64,000 nt of DNA from the NCBI GenBank assembly GCA_902599955.1, contig CACKHK010000003.1, positions 16,001-80,000 on the forward strand, given 5' to 3'. Shown one piece after another: positions 18,323 through 26,986 of the stretch. The notes below the pieces were generated by a model, which saw only the letters and a program-made list of their open reading frames with translations, did no database searches and was not told where the DNA came from. The position numbers and the translations under genes were made by a program. Each line of letters begins with the position of its first letter. Positions within the stretch are counted from its first letter, which is position 1. The DNA is from an uncultured Pelagibacteraceae bacterium (GTDB lineage: Bacteria > Pseudomonadota > Alphaproteobacteria > Pelagibacterales > Pelagibacteraceae).

Positions 18323-18535
18323 ATGAGTACATTAAAAGGTAAAGTAAAGTGGTTCAACGGTAAGAAGGGCTACGGTTTTATAGAAAGAGAAGACGGAGAA
18401 AAAGATTGTTTCGTTCATGCAAGCGCAGTTCGTGAAGCAGGACTTCGTTTTTTGAATGAGAACGACGCTGTAGAATTTGAAATTCAGGATGGAGATAAAG
18501 GTCCTAGCGCTGTAAATTTAAAGAAAACATCTTAA
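18323..18535 (+). CDS. Cold-shock domain protein (CspA family)
   Basis: A 70-residue single cold-shock domain that binds single-stranded [24 protein letters not shown] contains RNP1 (KGYGFI) and DCFVHASAV is RNP2 (usually DVFVH; here Cys replaces Val). The end, [13 protein letters not shown], is typical. It has its own intergenic space on both sides (117 nt before, 229 nt after), which is rare here and suggests individual regulation. Confidence 0.96.
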   Translation: MSTLKGKVKWFNGKKGYGFIEREDGEKDCFVHASAVREAGLRFLNENDAVEFEIQDGDKGPSAVNLKKTS

Positions 18536-18555
18536 AATTTATTTCATTTAAAATT

Positions 18556-18600
18556 TTGTATAGGAATATAGTAGGCAAGCCTACAAATATTCCTATACAA
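18556..18600 (+). terminator. Long hairpin 3' of the cold-shock gene
   Basis: TTGTATAGGAATAT pairs perfectly (14 bp) with ATATTCCTATACAA, followed inward by a small 1x2 internal loop and GTAGG-CAAG-CCTAC. It is one of the longest perfect stems in the window. It sits 20 nt past the cold-shock stop. There is no T-run after it, so it is not a classical intrinsic terminator; 3'-end protection or a small RNA are alternatives. Confidence 0.6.
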
Positions 18601-18605
18601 TACAT

Positions 18606-18735
18606 ACTTGCATTTTAAGTTTAAAATGCTATTTAACTCCCATGATTATAAATAGTTACATCCTTGTATCTCACAAAAGACATCATTTTCATGCTGGCTT
18701 ACAGCTAGCTATTTAACTATTTATAAATTTAAATT
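18606..18735 (+). ncRNA. Hairpin-rich intergenic region, candidate structured RNA
   Basis: Between the cold-shock hairpin and tRNA-His there is no ORF of note. A second hairpin GCATTTTA/TAAAATGC lies at 18610-18629, and a 13-bp perfect inverted repeat, TTATAAATAGTTA (18646-18658) with TAACTATTTATAA (18714-18726), encloses 55 nt. The enclosed segment is less AT-rich and contains GGCTTACAGCTAGC. This could be a small RNA or a structured 3' UTR. I do not recognise an RNA family. Confidence 0.35.
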
Positions 18736-18764
18736 TAACTCTAATTAGTATAAAACAACAATAA

Positions 18765-18839
18765 GCCCTGGTGGTGAAATGGTTATCACGTCAGTTTGTG
18801 GAACTGAAATTTTTGGTTCGATCCCAAGCCAGGGTACCA
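18765..18839 (+). tRNA. tRNA-His (GTG)
   Basis: 75 nt including CCA. Acceptor GCCCTGG/CCAGGGT (G1-T72 wobble), D-stem GTGA/TCAC, anticodon stem TCAGT/ACTGA with loop TTGTGGA (anticodon GTG), T-stem TTTGG/CCAAG. The discriminator is A73 and the base before position 1 is A, so the usual encoded G-1 and C73 are both absent. This is the alphaproteobacterial variant known to co-occur with a divergent HisRS, and hisS begins 5 nt after the tRNA. Confidence 0.96.
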
Positions 18840-18843
18840 AAAA

Positions 18844-20238
18844 ATGAAGAAAGAAAATAAATTAATACCTGGGTTACCACCAGGGTTTGAAGATCGTTGG
18901 GATAAAAAACTCCTTCTCAAAAAAAAGCTTTTATCAGCAATTGAGAATGTTTTTATTAAGTTTGGTGCTGAGCCACTAGAAACTCCATCGTTTGAGATCA
19001 GTGAAAATATTGGATCATTTTTGGCAGAGGATGAAACTAATCCTATGTCTGATGTATTTTCATTTAAAGATGGAGACAAAAATATTACTCTTCGATACGA
19101 TCTATCAAGTCCCCTAGCAAGATTTGTTGCTCAAAATAATCAAGAGTTACCCTCAATTTATAAAAGATACGCTATTCAAAATGTATTTCGTAATGAAAAG
19201 GCAGGCAATGGAAGGTATAGAGAATTTTTGCAAGCAGATTTTGATATTGTTGGAAAAGTTAATTCCTCACAGGCTAATGCTGAGCTTTGTAATTTAATTT
19301 CAGCAGCATTACTTGAATGTGGACTAAAGAAAGATCAATTTACAATCAATGTAAGTAACAGAAAAATAGTTCAGGGACTATTAGATGATTTAAAAATATC
19401 TGAAGAAAAACAGTTAAAAGTTATTAGAGCAATTGATAAACTTGATAAGCCTGGTTTTGGATTAAAAGGTGTAGAAGATCTCTTAAGAAAAGAAAGAAAA
19501 GATAACAGTGGAGCCATTACAAAAGGTGCTGATTTAAATGATGAGCAGGTTGATAAAATATTAAAATATCTGAAAATTAAGGAGTTAAAAGAGCTAAAAC
19601 AAAGCTTAAAAAATCCATTGTCACAAGAGGGAATAAAAGAGTTGGAAGAATTTTTTGTGGTTCTTGGGTATGGATCAAGTTTAGATCAAGTAAAAACTAA
19701 TTTCACAATTGTGAGAGGTTTAGCTTATTACTCTGATTTTATTGTAGAAACAAATTTAAATTTTAAAGTTACAAATAACAAAGGAAAAGAAGTAGATATC
19801 GGCAGTGTTTGCTCAGGAGGAGCCTACGCTAAGCTTATATCAAGATTTAAAGGTGTAGATATTCCAGGAACAGGTATAAGTTTTGGTGTAGACAGACTTT
19901 TATTTGCATTAATGCAATTAGATCAAATTCAATTAGATGAACAAAAACCAGTTTTGGTATGTGTAATGGATCAAAAATATTTACAAAATTATTACGAAAT
20001 TTTAGACCTCTTAAGACAAAATAATATTAATGCTGAAATATTTTTAGATTCTAAAAAAAATCTTGGTAAACAGCTTACTTTTGCAAACAAACGCCAATTA
20101 CCAGTTGCTATTATTTGTGGGGAAAATGAGTTTAAAGATAATACGGTGACAATTAAAAATTTAAAAGGCATTAAGGGAGAGAATAATAAAACTTTTTCAA
20201 AGAAAGATTTAATTAATGAAGTCAAAAAACTTATCTGA
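18844..20238 (+). CDS. hisS: Histidyl-tRNA synthetase
   Basis: Class II aminoacyl-tRNA synthetase of 464 residues. The catalytic domain shows PGLPPGFEDRW at the N-terminus, motif 2 as FRNEKAGNGRYREFLQADFD (about 117-136), the histidine-specific RGLAYYSDFIVE, GSVCSGGAYAKL and motif 3 GTGISFGVDRLL; an anticodon-binding domain follows (from about 375). It lies directly downstream of tRNA-His and runs into hisZ with a 23-nt overlap. Given the tRNA-His it serves (A73, no G-1), it should belong to the divergent alphaproteobacterial HisRS type. Confidence 0.96.
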   Translation: MKKENKLIPGLPPGFEDRWDKKLLLKKKLLSAIENVFIKFGAEPLETPSFEISENIGSFLAEDETNPMSDVFSFKDGDKNITLRYDLSSPLARFVAQNNQELPSIYKRYAIQNVFRNEKAGNGRYREFLQADFDIVGKVNSSQANAELCNLISAALLECGLKKDQFTINVSNRKIVQGLLDDLKISEEKQLKVIRAIDKLDKPGFGLKGVEDLLRKERKDNSGAITKGADLNDEQVDKILKYLKIKELKELKQSLKNPLSQEGIKELEEFFVVLGYGSSLDQVKTNFTIVRGLAYYSDFIVETNLNFKVTNNKGKEVDIGSVCSGGAYAKLISRFKGVDIPGTGISFGVDRLLFALMQLDQIQLDEQKPVLVCVMDQKYLQNYYEILDLLRQNNINAEIFLDSKKNLGKQLTFANKRQLPVAIICGENEFKDNTVTIKNLKGIKGENNKTFSKKDLINEVKKLI

Positions 20239-21265
20239 GAATATTCTTAAATCTTTAAAATCGAGTAGATTTGATTATATTGATTTAGATACAGTAATAC
20301 CTACCAATTTAATTCTTGAAAGATCCGGTGAGTCATTTAGGAGTTTAATTTTTTCATTTGTCGACCAGAATGGAAAAGAAATTTGTTTAAGACCAGATTT
20401 AACCGTTGCGTCTTGTATTAAATATCTTAATCAAAAAAAAAAACTATCTTCAAAAGTTTTTTACAGCGGGCAAGCATTCAGAAAAGTTCAGAAAAAAACT
20501 GATAAAATTATTAGAGATCAAATAGGCTTTGAGATCTTAGGATCAAAAGATGAGAAAAGAGATGATAAGCAAATCATAAATACAAGTATTAAAGTTATAA
20601 ATAAATTTAGATACAAAACTGGAAGTATAACAATCGGTAACGTCGAAATTTTTCATCTGTTAATTAATAAATTAGATATTCCAAAAAGATGGAGGCTTCG
20701 ATTACAAAGACATTTTTGGAGAGAAAGTTATTTTAATGAATTATTGAAACGTTTAGAGACTAACTCAGATGTAGACGAAACAATCGTTGAATTTGATAAA
20801 AAAAGATATCTGAAAATGTTTAAACAAAATCAAAATAGAAATATTGCAGGACGTACTTTGAGAGAAATTTTGATGAGGTTTGATAATAAAATTAGAGACC
20901 CTAGAAGACAAATAAAAGGCCAAAATGTTGTAAAAGTTATTAGAGACTATTTAAAAATTAGTTGTCCTATGAGCAAAGCAGCAACTACTCTAAATACTTT
21001 TTTTAAACAAAATAAAATCAATCTTAGTGTTGGAAAAAATTATTTTCCAATAACTACAGATAAAGTTTCAAAGTTAAATGTAAATTTTTCATCTTCATTC
21101 GGCAGACATTTAGAATATTACACAGGTATGGTTTTTAAAATTCAAACAAAGGTAAAATCAAAAAAAATTGAGGTAAATGGTGGACGTTATGACAATCTTA
21201 TTAGTAATTTAGGATCTAAAATAAAGGTCCCAGCTGTAGGAGGCGCAATAAACTTAAATGATTAA
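20216..21265 (+). CDS. hisZ: ATP phosphoribosyltransferase regulatory subunit
   Basis: A HisRS-like, catalytically inactive paralogue that activates short-form HisG and carries histidine feedback. The 349 residues keep a synthetase-like core (LRPDLTVASCIKYL, VFYSGQAFRKVQ, the late SSFGRHLEYYTGMVFKIQ and VNGGRYDNL) but lack the anticodon-binding domain. It sits between hisS and hisG, overlapping hisS by 23 nt and hisG by 8 nt, and the short HisG next door needs it. Confidence 0.93.
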   Translation: MKSKNLSENILKSLKSSRFDYIDLDTVIPTNLILERSGESFRSLIFSFVDQNGKEICLRPDLTVASCIKYLNQKKKLSSKVFYSGQAFRKVQKKTDKIIRDQIGFEILGSKDEKRDDKQIINTSIKVINKFRYKTGSITIGNVEIFHLLINKLDIPKRWRLRLQRHFWRESYFNELLKRLETNSDVDETIVEFDKKRYLKMFKQNQNRNIAGRTLREILMRFDNKIRDPRRQIKGQNVVKVIRDYLKISCPMSKAATTLNTFFKQNKINLSVGKNYFPITTDKVSKLNVNFSSSFGRHLEYYTGMVFKIQTKVKSKKIEVNGGRYDNLISNLGSKIKVPAVGGAINLND

Positions 21266-21935
21266 AATTGGCATTCCTAGCAAAGGTAGACTTAGAAAAG
21301 ATACTTTAAGTATTTTTAAAAATAAAAATCTTAAAATTTTATCAGAAAGAGGAGAAAGAGACCTTTTTGGATATATAAAAGGAAATAATAAAATTAAAAT
21401 AGTATATTTGCATGCAAGAGAAATTATAGAAAGATTAGGGGATGGTTCTTTAGATATAGGTTTTTCAGGCTATGATTTACTAAAAGAGTCTGAATTAAAT
21501 GTTCAAAAAAAAATTATTATTAATAAAAAACTCGATTATGGAAATGCAACTTTAGTTGTAGCTGTTCCTGACGAGTGGATAGATGTCCAAACACTTGCTG
21601 ATTTAGAGGAAATATCTTTTGATTTTAAAGATAATAAGAAAAGTAGATTAAGAGTTGCAACAAAATATCCAAATTTGACCAAAGAATTTTTATTTTCAAA
21701 AGGAGTAACTCAATTTAAATTAGTACCTTCTCTTGGAGCAACTGAGGTATATCCATTTACTGGTTCATCTGAGATTTTAACCGATATAACCAGTACAGGA
21801 GAGACTTTAAAAGCTAACAATTTAAGAATATTAAAGGATGGAAATATTCTTAAAAGTACAGCAATCTTAATGTCGAATAAAAAATCAAGTAACCAAATTG
21901 GTTTAAAGAAAATTTTAAATTTACTTAGTTCTTAG
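21258..21935 (+). CDS. hisG: ATP phosphoribosyltransferase, short catalytic subunit
   Basis: First enzyme of histidine synthesis, joining ATP and PRPP. At 225 residues it is the short form lacking the C-terminal regulatory domain. Motifs: IGIPSKGRLRKDTL at the N-terminus, DIGFSGYDLL, RVATKYPNLTKEF and the PRPP loop GATEVYPFTGSSEILTDITS. Feedback control should come from HisZ. It is the end of the tRNA-His-hisS-hisZ-hisG cluster. Confidence 0.96.
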   Translation: MIKIGIPSKGRLRKDTLSIFKNKNLKILSERGERDLFGYIKGNNKIKIVYLHAREIIERLGDGSLDIGFSGYDLLKESELNVQKKIIINKKLDYGNATLVVAVPDEWIDVQTLADLEEISFDFKDNKKSRLRVATKYPNLTKEFLFSKGVTQFKLVPSLGATEVYPFTGSSEILTDITSTGETLKANNLRILKDGNILKSTAILMSNKKSSNQIGLKKILNLLSS

Positions 21936-21979
21936 CTTTTCTAATTGAATTTCAAAATTTCACGTATATCCTACGAATC

Positions 21980-23080
21980 ATGTATACTATAATTCTTATT
22001 TTACTTTCACTCTCACTTATTAGTTCAGTATTAATTATATATTTGAATTTTAAATCAAAGAATGAAACTCATAATGAGAAAGAAAATCAGGAGATTCAAA
22101 GACTAAATCAAGAAATTATAAATTTAAAAGAATCTTTAAATACAACAATAAATAGTACTATGAGCTCAATGGCTACTTCTTTTAATAATCTTTCATCAGG
22201 TGTAACAAAAGATATGACAAATGCTTTAACTCAAGTAGATCAAAAAGTAGCTTCCTTTAATGCTCAAGTTGAAAATTTGAATGAAAGTCAGAAGGGAATT
22301 AATCAAATATTGGCAGGTGTTAAAAAGTATGGAACCTTAGCTGAGTTTAGTTTGGGCTCCCTGATTAAGGATTTGTTGCCAGCATCTCAATATTCATCAA
22401 ATGTAAAAATGAAAGAAGATACGGGTGAAAATGTTGAATTTGCAATTAAACTTCAAGATGGGATTTTGGTTCCAGTTGATAGCCACTTTCCAGTTGAAAG
22501 ATTTAAGGCCATCCAAGATGCTCATCAGGAAGATGACAAGAAAGCTATGGCTGATGCAAGAACTAAACTTGCTAGAGCATTTAAAGAAAAAGCTAAAAGC
22601 GTGAATGAAAAATATATCGTTCCACCTAAAACAACAGATTTTGCAATTGTTTATGCGCCAACTGAAAGTTTATTTTTAGAATTAGCTAATTATCAAGATT
22701 CATCTACAAAAGAATTATTAACTCAAGAATTAATGAAGAAATATAAAGTAACTATCATGGGCCCTAATAATTTATCTGGTTACTTACAATCACTTCATAT
22801 GGGATTTCAGAGCTTACGAATTAAAAAACATGCATCTGAAATATATGATCATTTAAAAAAAATAAGCACCAGATTTAATATGCATTTTAATAATGTTTTA
22901 GTTTTAAGAAAAAAATTAGAAGAAGCAATGTCGGTCGTTGATAGTTTTGGCAAAGATGCTAGAGCAATAAACAGAAGTATTGACTCAATAAAAAATCCTA
23001 ATGATGACGATGATCCAGATCCAAGTTCTCCATCTCCAATTTCTGGTTACGGTCAGGATGAAAAACGAAAAGTTTCTTAA
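21980..23080 (+). CDS. rmuC: DNA recombination protein RmuC
   Basis: A 366-residue member of the RmuC family, thought to limit inverted-repeat recombination. It starts with a hydrophobic helix (MYTIILILLSLSLISSVLII), then a coiled coil (about 30-115) and the conserved core LGSLIKDLLPASQYSSNV, QDGILVPVDSHFPVERFKA and IVYAPTESLFLELA, a PD-(D/E)XK-like nuclease fold. The tail is acidic and disordered (NDDDDPDPSSPSP). The next gene, 11 nt on, is another predicted nuclease. Confidence 0.9.
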   Translation: MYTIILILLSLSLISSVLIIYLNFKSKNETHNEKENQEIQRLNQEIINLKESLNTTINSTMSSMATSFNNLSSGVTKDMTNALTQVDQKVASFNAQVENLNESQKGINQILAGVKKYGTLAEFSLGSLIKDLLPASQYSSNVKMKEDTGENVEFAIKLQDGILVPVDSHFPVERFKAIQDAHQEDDKKAMADARTKLARAFKEKAKSVNEKYIVPPKTTDFAIVYAPTESLFLELANYQDSSTKELLTQELMKKYKVTIMGPNNLSGYLQSLHMGFQSLRIKKHASEIYDHLKKISTRFNMHFNNVLVLRKKLEEAMSVVDSFGKDARAINRSIDSIKNPNDDDDPDPSSPSPISGYGQDEKRKVS

Positions 23081-23091
23081 AGCCTAAATGA

Positions 23092-23778
23092 ATGAAATGG
23101 AGTAATAAATTTATTTATCCAAAATCTACAAGGTCAATTGAGGATGGATATAGAAAATATTCCTTAGGTGAGGAAAAACTACCAAGTGTTACTACAATTT
23201 TAAGTGCTACTAAATCCGAAGAGGAAAAGGCAGCTATCAAAAATTGGCAGGAGCGGGTAGGTTTTAAGGAAGCAAATAGAATTAAGACTGAAGCCTCTTC
23301 AAGAGGAACGTCAATGCACTCTTATATTGAAGATTATTTAAGAGGAAGAATTAACGAAAGCTTTTTTGAAAGTAATGAACAATACAAAAATATGGCCAAA
23401 GAAATAATTGAAAAGGGGGTAAATAATAAATTAGATGAAATTTATGGGCTGGAAGAAACTATTTATTATCCAGAGCAATATGCTGGAACTGCAGATTTAA
23501 TTGGAATTTATCAGGGCAAAGATGTCATAATAGATTTTAAGCAGAGTAATAAACCAAAAAAAATAGATTATATTCAAGATTATTTCTTGCAACTTGGAGC
23601 ATATACTTTGGCTCACGATGTCGTACATGGAACAAAAATGAAAGCAGGGATAATCTTACTCTGTACAAAAGATATTCTGTTTCAAGAATTTAAAATTGAA
23701 GGTGCAGAATTAGAGATGTATCAAAATTTATTCATGGGAAGAGTTAAAAAATTTTACGAGATGAATAATATAGCTTGA
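23092..23778 (+). CDS. PD-(D/E)XK exonuclease, MGME1-like
   Basis: 228 residues with the layout of the MGME1/RecB-like exonucleases: KLPSVTTILSATKSEEE with a tryptophan-containing helix (IKNWQERVG), SSRGTSMHSYIEDYL, then the catalytic core AGTADLIGIYQGKDVIIDFK and QSNKPKKID, where D in GTAD and D-x-K in DFK fit motifs II and III. A conserved Gln (LQLGAY) follows. Human mitochondrial MGME1 has the same order of motifs; phage homologues also exist. Probably acts on single-stranded DNA ends. It lies between rmuC and sbcB. Confidence 0.82.
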   Translation: MKWSNKFIYPKSTRSIEDGYRKYSLGEEKLPSVTTILSATKSEEEKAAIKNWQERVGFKEANRIKTEASSRGTSMHSYIEDYLRGRINESFFESNEQYKNMAKEIIEKGVNNKLDEIYGLEETIYYPEQYAGTADLIGIYQGKDVIIDFKQSNKPKKIDYIQDYFLQLGAYTLAHDVVHGTKMKAGIILLCTKDILFQEFKIEGAELEMYQNLFMGRVKKFYEMNNIA

Positions 23779-23902
23779 CTTTAACCAACCAATACATAGA
23801 ACAGAAGAAACTAACTAGAAGCTACTTGTTTAGATGCAAAGGTTTAGTCTTAAAAAACTTTCCAAAAACCCATCAAAACAAAGCTAATTTGAGGTTAATA
23901 AT
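23779..23902. other. 124-nt intergenic stretch before sbcB
   Basis: No ORF, RNA gene or convincing hairpin seen. It holds an unremarkable AT-rich sequence and ends with a GAGG element 8-10 nt before the sbcB ATG that can serve as a ribosome-binding site. A promoter for sbcB is expected here, but no consensus stands out. Confidence 0.5.
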
Positions 23903-25336
23903 ATGAACTTAGCAATTTGGGACATAGAATCATCGAGTGCTAGCACTGACTTTGGTAGCATTATAGAAATTGGTGGAATACTATTTGATGAGAATTTTAA
24001 AGAAAAAGATAGATTTAATCTTAGATGCAGACTTCATGAAACTGAGATTTTTCAAGCGGCAGCCTTGATAGTCAACAAGACATCAATTAAACAACTTACT
24101 CAAACAAATCTAAGCCATTACCAAATGCTTGGACAGGTAGAAAAAATCTTTAAGAAATGGAGCCCCGCTATTTTCTTGGGATGGAGTTCGCTAAATTTCG
24201 ATGAGGAGATGATAAGAAAAGAATTTTTCAAAAGCATTAGGTATCCTTATTTGACAAATTCTGCTCCTAATACAAGACATGATGGAATTAATATTGCAAG
24301 AGCTGCATACGCAGTAGATCCAACAGTTTTAGAAACTGAAATTAATGAAAAAAATAACCCAGTTTTTAAATTAGCATCTCTTGCTCAGATGCAAGGCATA
24401 GATGCAAGTGATGCTCACTCCGCGCTAGCTGATGCAGAACTTACTGCAAAAGTTTTAAAAATTGTAAAAAAAAAACAAGAACATACTTGGGAGTCTTTTT
24501 TAAGCACTGCAAATAAATCTAATACTGAAACTATTATAAAAAAAGGAGAAATTATAACATTAAACGAATATTATTATGGAAAGTCTAGGCTTCATTTAGT
24601 TGTACCGCTACATACAAAACATTGTATGCATCCTATTTATCAAGGATGGTATTACACAATAGATCTTAGAACAGAAATTCAACCATTGATTAATAAATCT
24701 ATAAATGAATTAAAAACCGAGATGAAAAAAACACCCAAGTTTTTAAGAACGGTTAGATCAAACAAAGCACCAATAATTATTGATGCAAAATATGGCTTGA
24801 GTGTTGAACCATATAATAAATTAGATAAAAACGTTATTAAAAAAAGAGCTGAATTTGTTCAAAACAATGAACAGTTTTCACAAAATATTTTAACTGCCCT
24901 TCGTGAGGTTGCAGAAGAAAAAGAACAATCAAAATCACAAGAAGATATATATGCAGAAGAGAGCATTTATACAAAATTTACATCAAATAAGGATACCGCT
25001 TTGTTTCCAAGTTGGCATGATGCGCCATGGAAAGAGAAATTAAATTTATTAGATAAGTTTGACGACGATAGATTGGTTAGTTTTGGTAAAAAAATCATCT
25101 TTCAAGAAGCTCCGGAGATACTTCCAGACTCTATGTATAAATCAATCAGAAGAGATATAGCAAAAAGAATACTGAGTGAAAAAAAAGAAAAATGGTGGAC
25201 TATTCCAACTTTATATAATGAAATTGATACTTTAAGAGAAAAATATACTAATGAAAACGACAATGAAAAATTAGCACTTTTGGATGAGTTTAATAATTAT
25301 GCAATGTCAATTCAAAAAAAGTATGAAAATGTTTAA
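23903..25336 (+). CDS. sbcB: Exodeoxyribonuclease I
   Basis: 3'-5' exonuclease on single-stranded DNA, 477 residues, close to the E. coli enzyme. It starts with the DnaQ-type ExoI motif LAIWDIESSS (Asp7, Glu9), continues with FLGWSSLNFDEEMIRKEFF (ExoII Asp) and SDAHSALADAELTAKVL (His and Asp of DEDDh). The SH3-like and helical extension of ExoI follows, including QEHTWESFL and the C-terminal ERYTN-type region (LREKYTNEND). It forms a nuclease group with rmuC and the MGME1-like gene. Confidence 0.93.
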   Translation: MNLAIWDIESSSASTDFGSIIEIGGILFDENFKEKDRFNLRCRLHETEIFQAAALIVNKTSIKQLTQTNLSHYQMLGQVEKIFKKWSPAIFLGWSSLNFDEEMIRKEFFKSIRYPYLTNSAPNTRHDGINIARAAYAVDPTVLETEINEKNNPVFKLASLAQMQGIDASDAHSALADAELTAKVLKIVKKKQEHTWESFLSTANKSNTETIIKKGEIITLNEYYYGKSRLHLVVPLHTKHCMHPIYQGWYYTIDLRTEIQPLINKSINELKTEMKKTPKFLRTVRSNKAPIIIDAKYGLSVEPYNKLDKNVIKKRAEFVQNNEQFSQNILTALREVAEEKEQSKSQEDIYAEESIYTKFTSNKDTALFPSWHDAPWKEKLNLLDKFDDDRLVSFGKKIIFQEAPEILPDSMYKSIRRDIAKRILSEKKEKWWTIPTLYNEIDTLREKYTNENDNEKLALLDEFNNYAMSIQKKYENV

Positions 25337-25403
25337 TGTATAAATCTAAATTAATCTCAATTTTACCTATTGAATATATACAAAATTAATCTATATCCAT
25401 CTG

Positions 25404-25724
25404 ATGGCAACAATAAATGTAACTGATGAAAACTTTGACGAAAAAGTTTTAAAAAGTGATAAACCAGTTCTTGTAGATTTTTGGGCAGAATGGTGTGGAC
25501 CTTGTAAAATGGTGGGCCCTATTTTAGAGGAAATATCAAATGAAATGGCCGAGGAAGTTGTGGTTGCAAAACACGACATAGACTCTCAACCTAACGTTCC
25601 AACGCGATATTCGATAAGAGGAATTCCTACTATGCTCTTATTTTCAGGTGGAGAGTTAAAAGCTACTAAAGTTGGTGCTACGCCTAAAAGTGATATAGTT
25701 TCTTTTATTAAAGAAAATATCTAA
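25404..25724 (+). CDS. trxA: Thioredoxin
   Basis: A 106-residue thioredoxin with the redox centre FWAEWCGPCKMVGP (about 28-41) and the cis-proline loop RGIPTMLLF. It donates electrons to ribonucleotide reductase, methionine sulfoxide reductase and others. Its stop overlaps the folC stop on the opposite strand by 4 nt. In relatives trxA often ends the trp-accD-folC group on the same strand; here it is convergent. Confidence 0.98.
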   Translation: MATINVTDENFDEKVLKSDKPVLVDFWAEWCGPCKMVGPILEEISNEMAEEVVVAKHDIDSQPNVPTRYSIRGIPTMLLFSGGELKATKVGATPKSDIVSFIKENI

Positions 25725-26986
25725 TTTAATTTTAAAATTTCTCCCGCAAGATAAAGCGAGCCCATACAAATAGTTATTGTATTTACGTTTTTAGATAATG
25801 ATTTAATAGCACTTTCAATGCTATGTGATTTTTTTATGTTTAAATTTAATTCATTTAACTTACTTTCTAAATTTTCTTTTGATATTGCACCATCCTGATT
25901 AGGAATATCGATTAAAGTTATAGAATTAACTATATTTCTAAAAGATTTAAAAAATTCAATATGTTCCTTATCCTTCATCATTCCAACTATTAGATTTACC
26001 TCTTGGTTTTGGTTTTTTATCCAATTAGCAATAGATAAACTTGCACTTATATTATGACCACCATCAACAATTAATCTATTGTTGCCTGCAATCCTTTTTA
26101 ACTTACCACTTTTGATTTCTTCTAATCTTCCTTTGAGTGAAATATTTTGAATACCATTAATTATATCCTTATCTTTTATATTAAATATTTTTCGTGATGC
26201 AGCAATCGTGGTGCTTATATTATAAAGTTGATGATTTCCAAGAATATTTGGTTCAGGTAATGCCATTTCACCTAAATAATCTTTATATTGAATAAAACCG
26301 TTTTCAGAATTTGTAATATTAAAATCTTTTCCAAAAAAATATTTATTAGAAGTATTTTTTTCCAATGATTTTTCTATTTTATCTTTTATTTCATTATTTA
26401 CTTGTCTATTAATAAATATATTTGAGTTTAAAAGCTTAGCTGTTTTTTCATATATTACACCTTCAATTGATTTATTTTCAAGCCATTGGAAGTGATCGTT
26501 ATGAATGACACCAATAAGTGTCATTAAATTCTCCTTAAACACATTTGTACTATCAAATTGATGAAATAATCCAGCCTCTATAATATTAATATTATCTTTG
26601 AAATTTTCGGCAAATTTTATAAAGGCACAGGTTAAAATTTCAAATAGTGTTGCATTGTCATCGCCTAAAGTCTTTTCAACATCTGTCAATAATTCTATTA
26701 AATCTTCTTCATTGATTTCTATATCATTAAAAATGTATCTTTCTGTGTAAGAGAGTAAGTGGGGCGAAGTATAAAGATTAGTTTTGTATCCAGCTTGGTT
26801 AAGAATTGACTTAAGACTATAGCACATACTTGCTTTTGCATTAGTCCCTACAACTGTTACAATATTTTTTAATTTATCCTGAGGATTACCAAGTTTTTTT
26901 AAAAGATTAAAGGTTCTTCCTAAAGATAAATCTAGTTTTTTCTTATGATGCTTCTCTAGTTTGGATATTAGTCTCTGAAGTTTCAT
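25721..26986 (-). CDS. folC: Folylpolyglutamate synthase/dihydrofolate synthase
   Basis: Mur-ligase-type ATP enzyme adding glutamate to (dihydro)folate; 421 residues. The N-terminus LDLSLGRTFNLLKKLGNPQD fits FolC, but the P-loop reads VVGTNAKAS where the family has TNGKGS: the lysine is kept while both glycines are alanine. YEKTAKLL stands for the usual EKAGI, and the C-terminal half has GRLEEI and VDGGHNISAS. The start lies 44 nt inside the end of accD. Assignment rests on the overall order and the accD-folC neighbourhood. Confidence 0.88.
   Translation of the reverse strand: MKLQRLISKLEKHHKKKLDLSLGRTFNLLKKLGNPQDKLKNIVTVVGTNAKASMCYSLKSILNQAGYKTNLYTSPHLLSYTERYIFNDIEINEEDLIELLTDVEKTLGDDNATLFEILTCAFIKFAENFKDNINIIEAGLFHQFDSTNVFKENLMTLIGVIHNDHFQWLENKSIEGVIYEKTAKLLNSNIFINRQVNNEIKDKIEKSLEKNTSNKYFFGKDFNITNSENGFIQYKDYLGEMALPEPNILGNHQLYNISTTIAASRKIFNIKDKDIINGIQNISLKGRLEEIKSGKLKRIAGNNRLIVDGGHNISASLSIANWIKNQNQEVNLIVGMMKDKEHIEFFKSFRNIVNSITLIDIPNQDGAISKENLESKLNELNLNIKKSHSIESAIKSLSKNVNTITICMGSLYLAGEILKLN

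Noticed and set aside
18786-19079. 97-aa reverse ORF covering tRNA-His and the hisS start
   Set aside because: It is antisense to a clear tRNA and to the highly conserved hisS N-terminus; no protein features.
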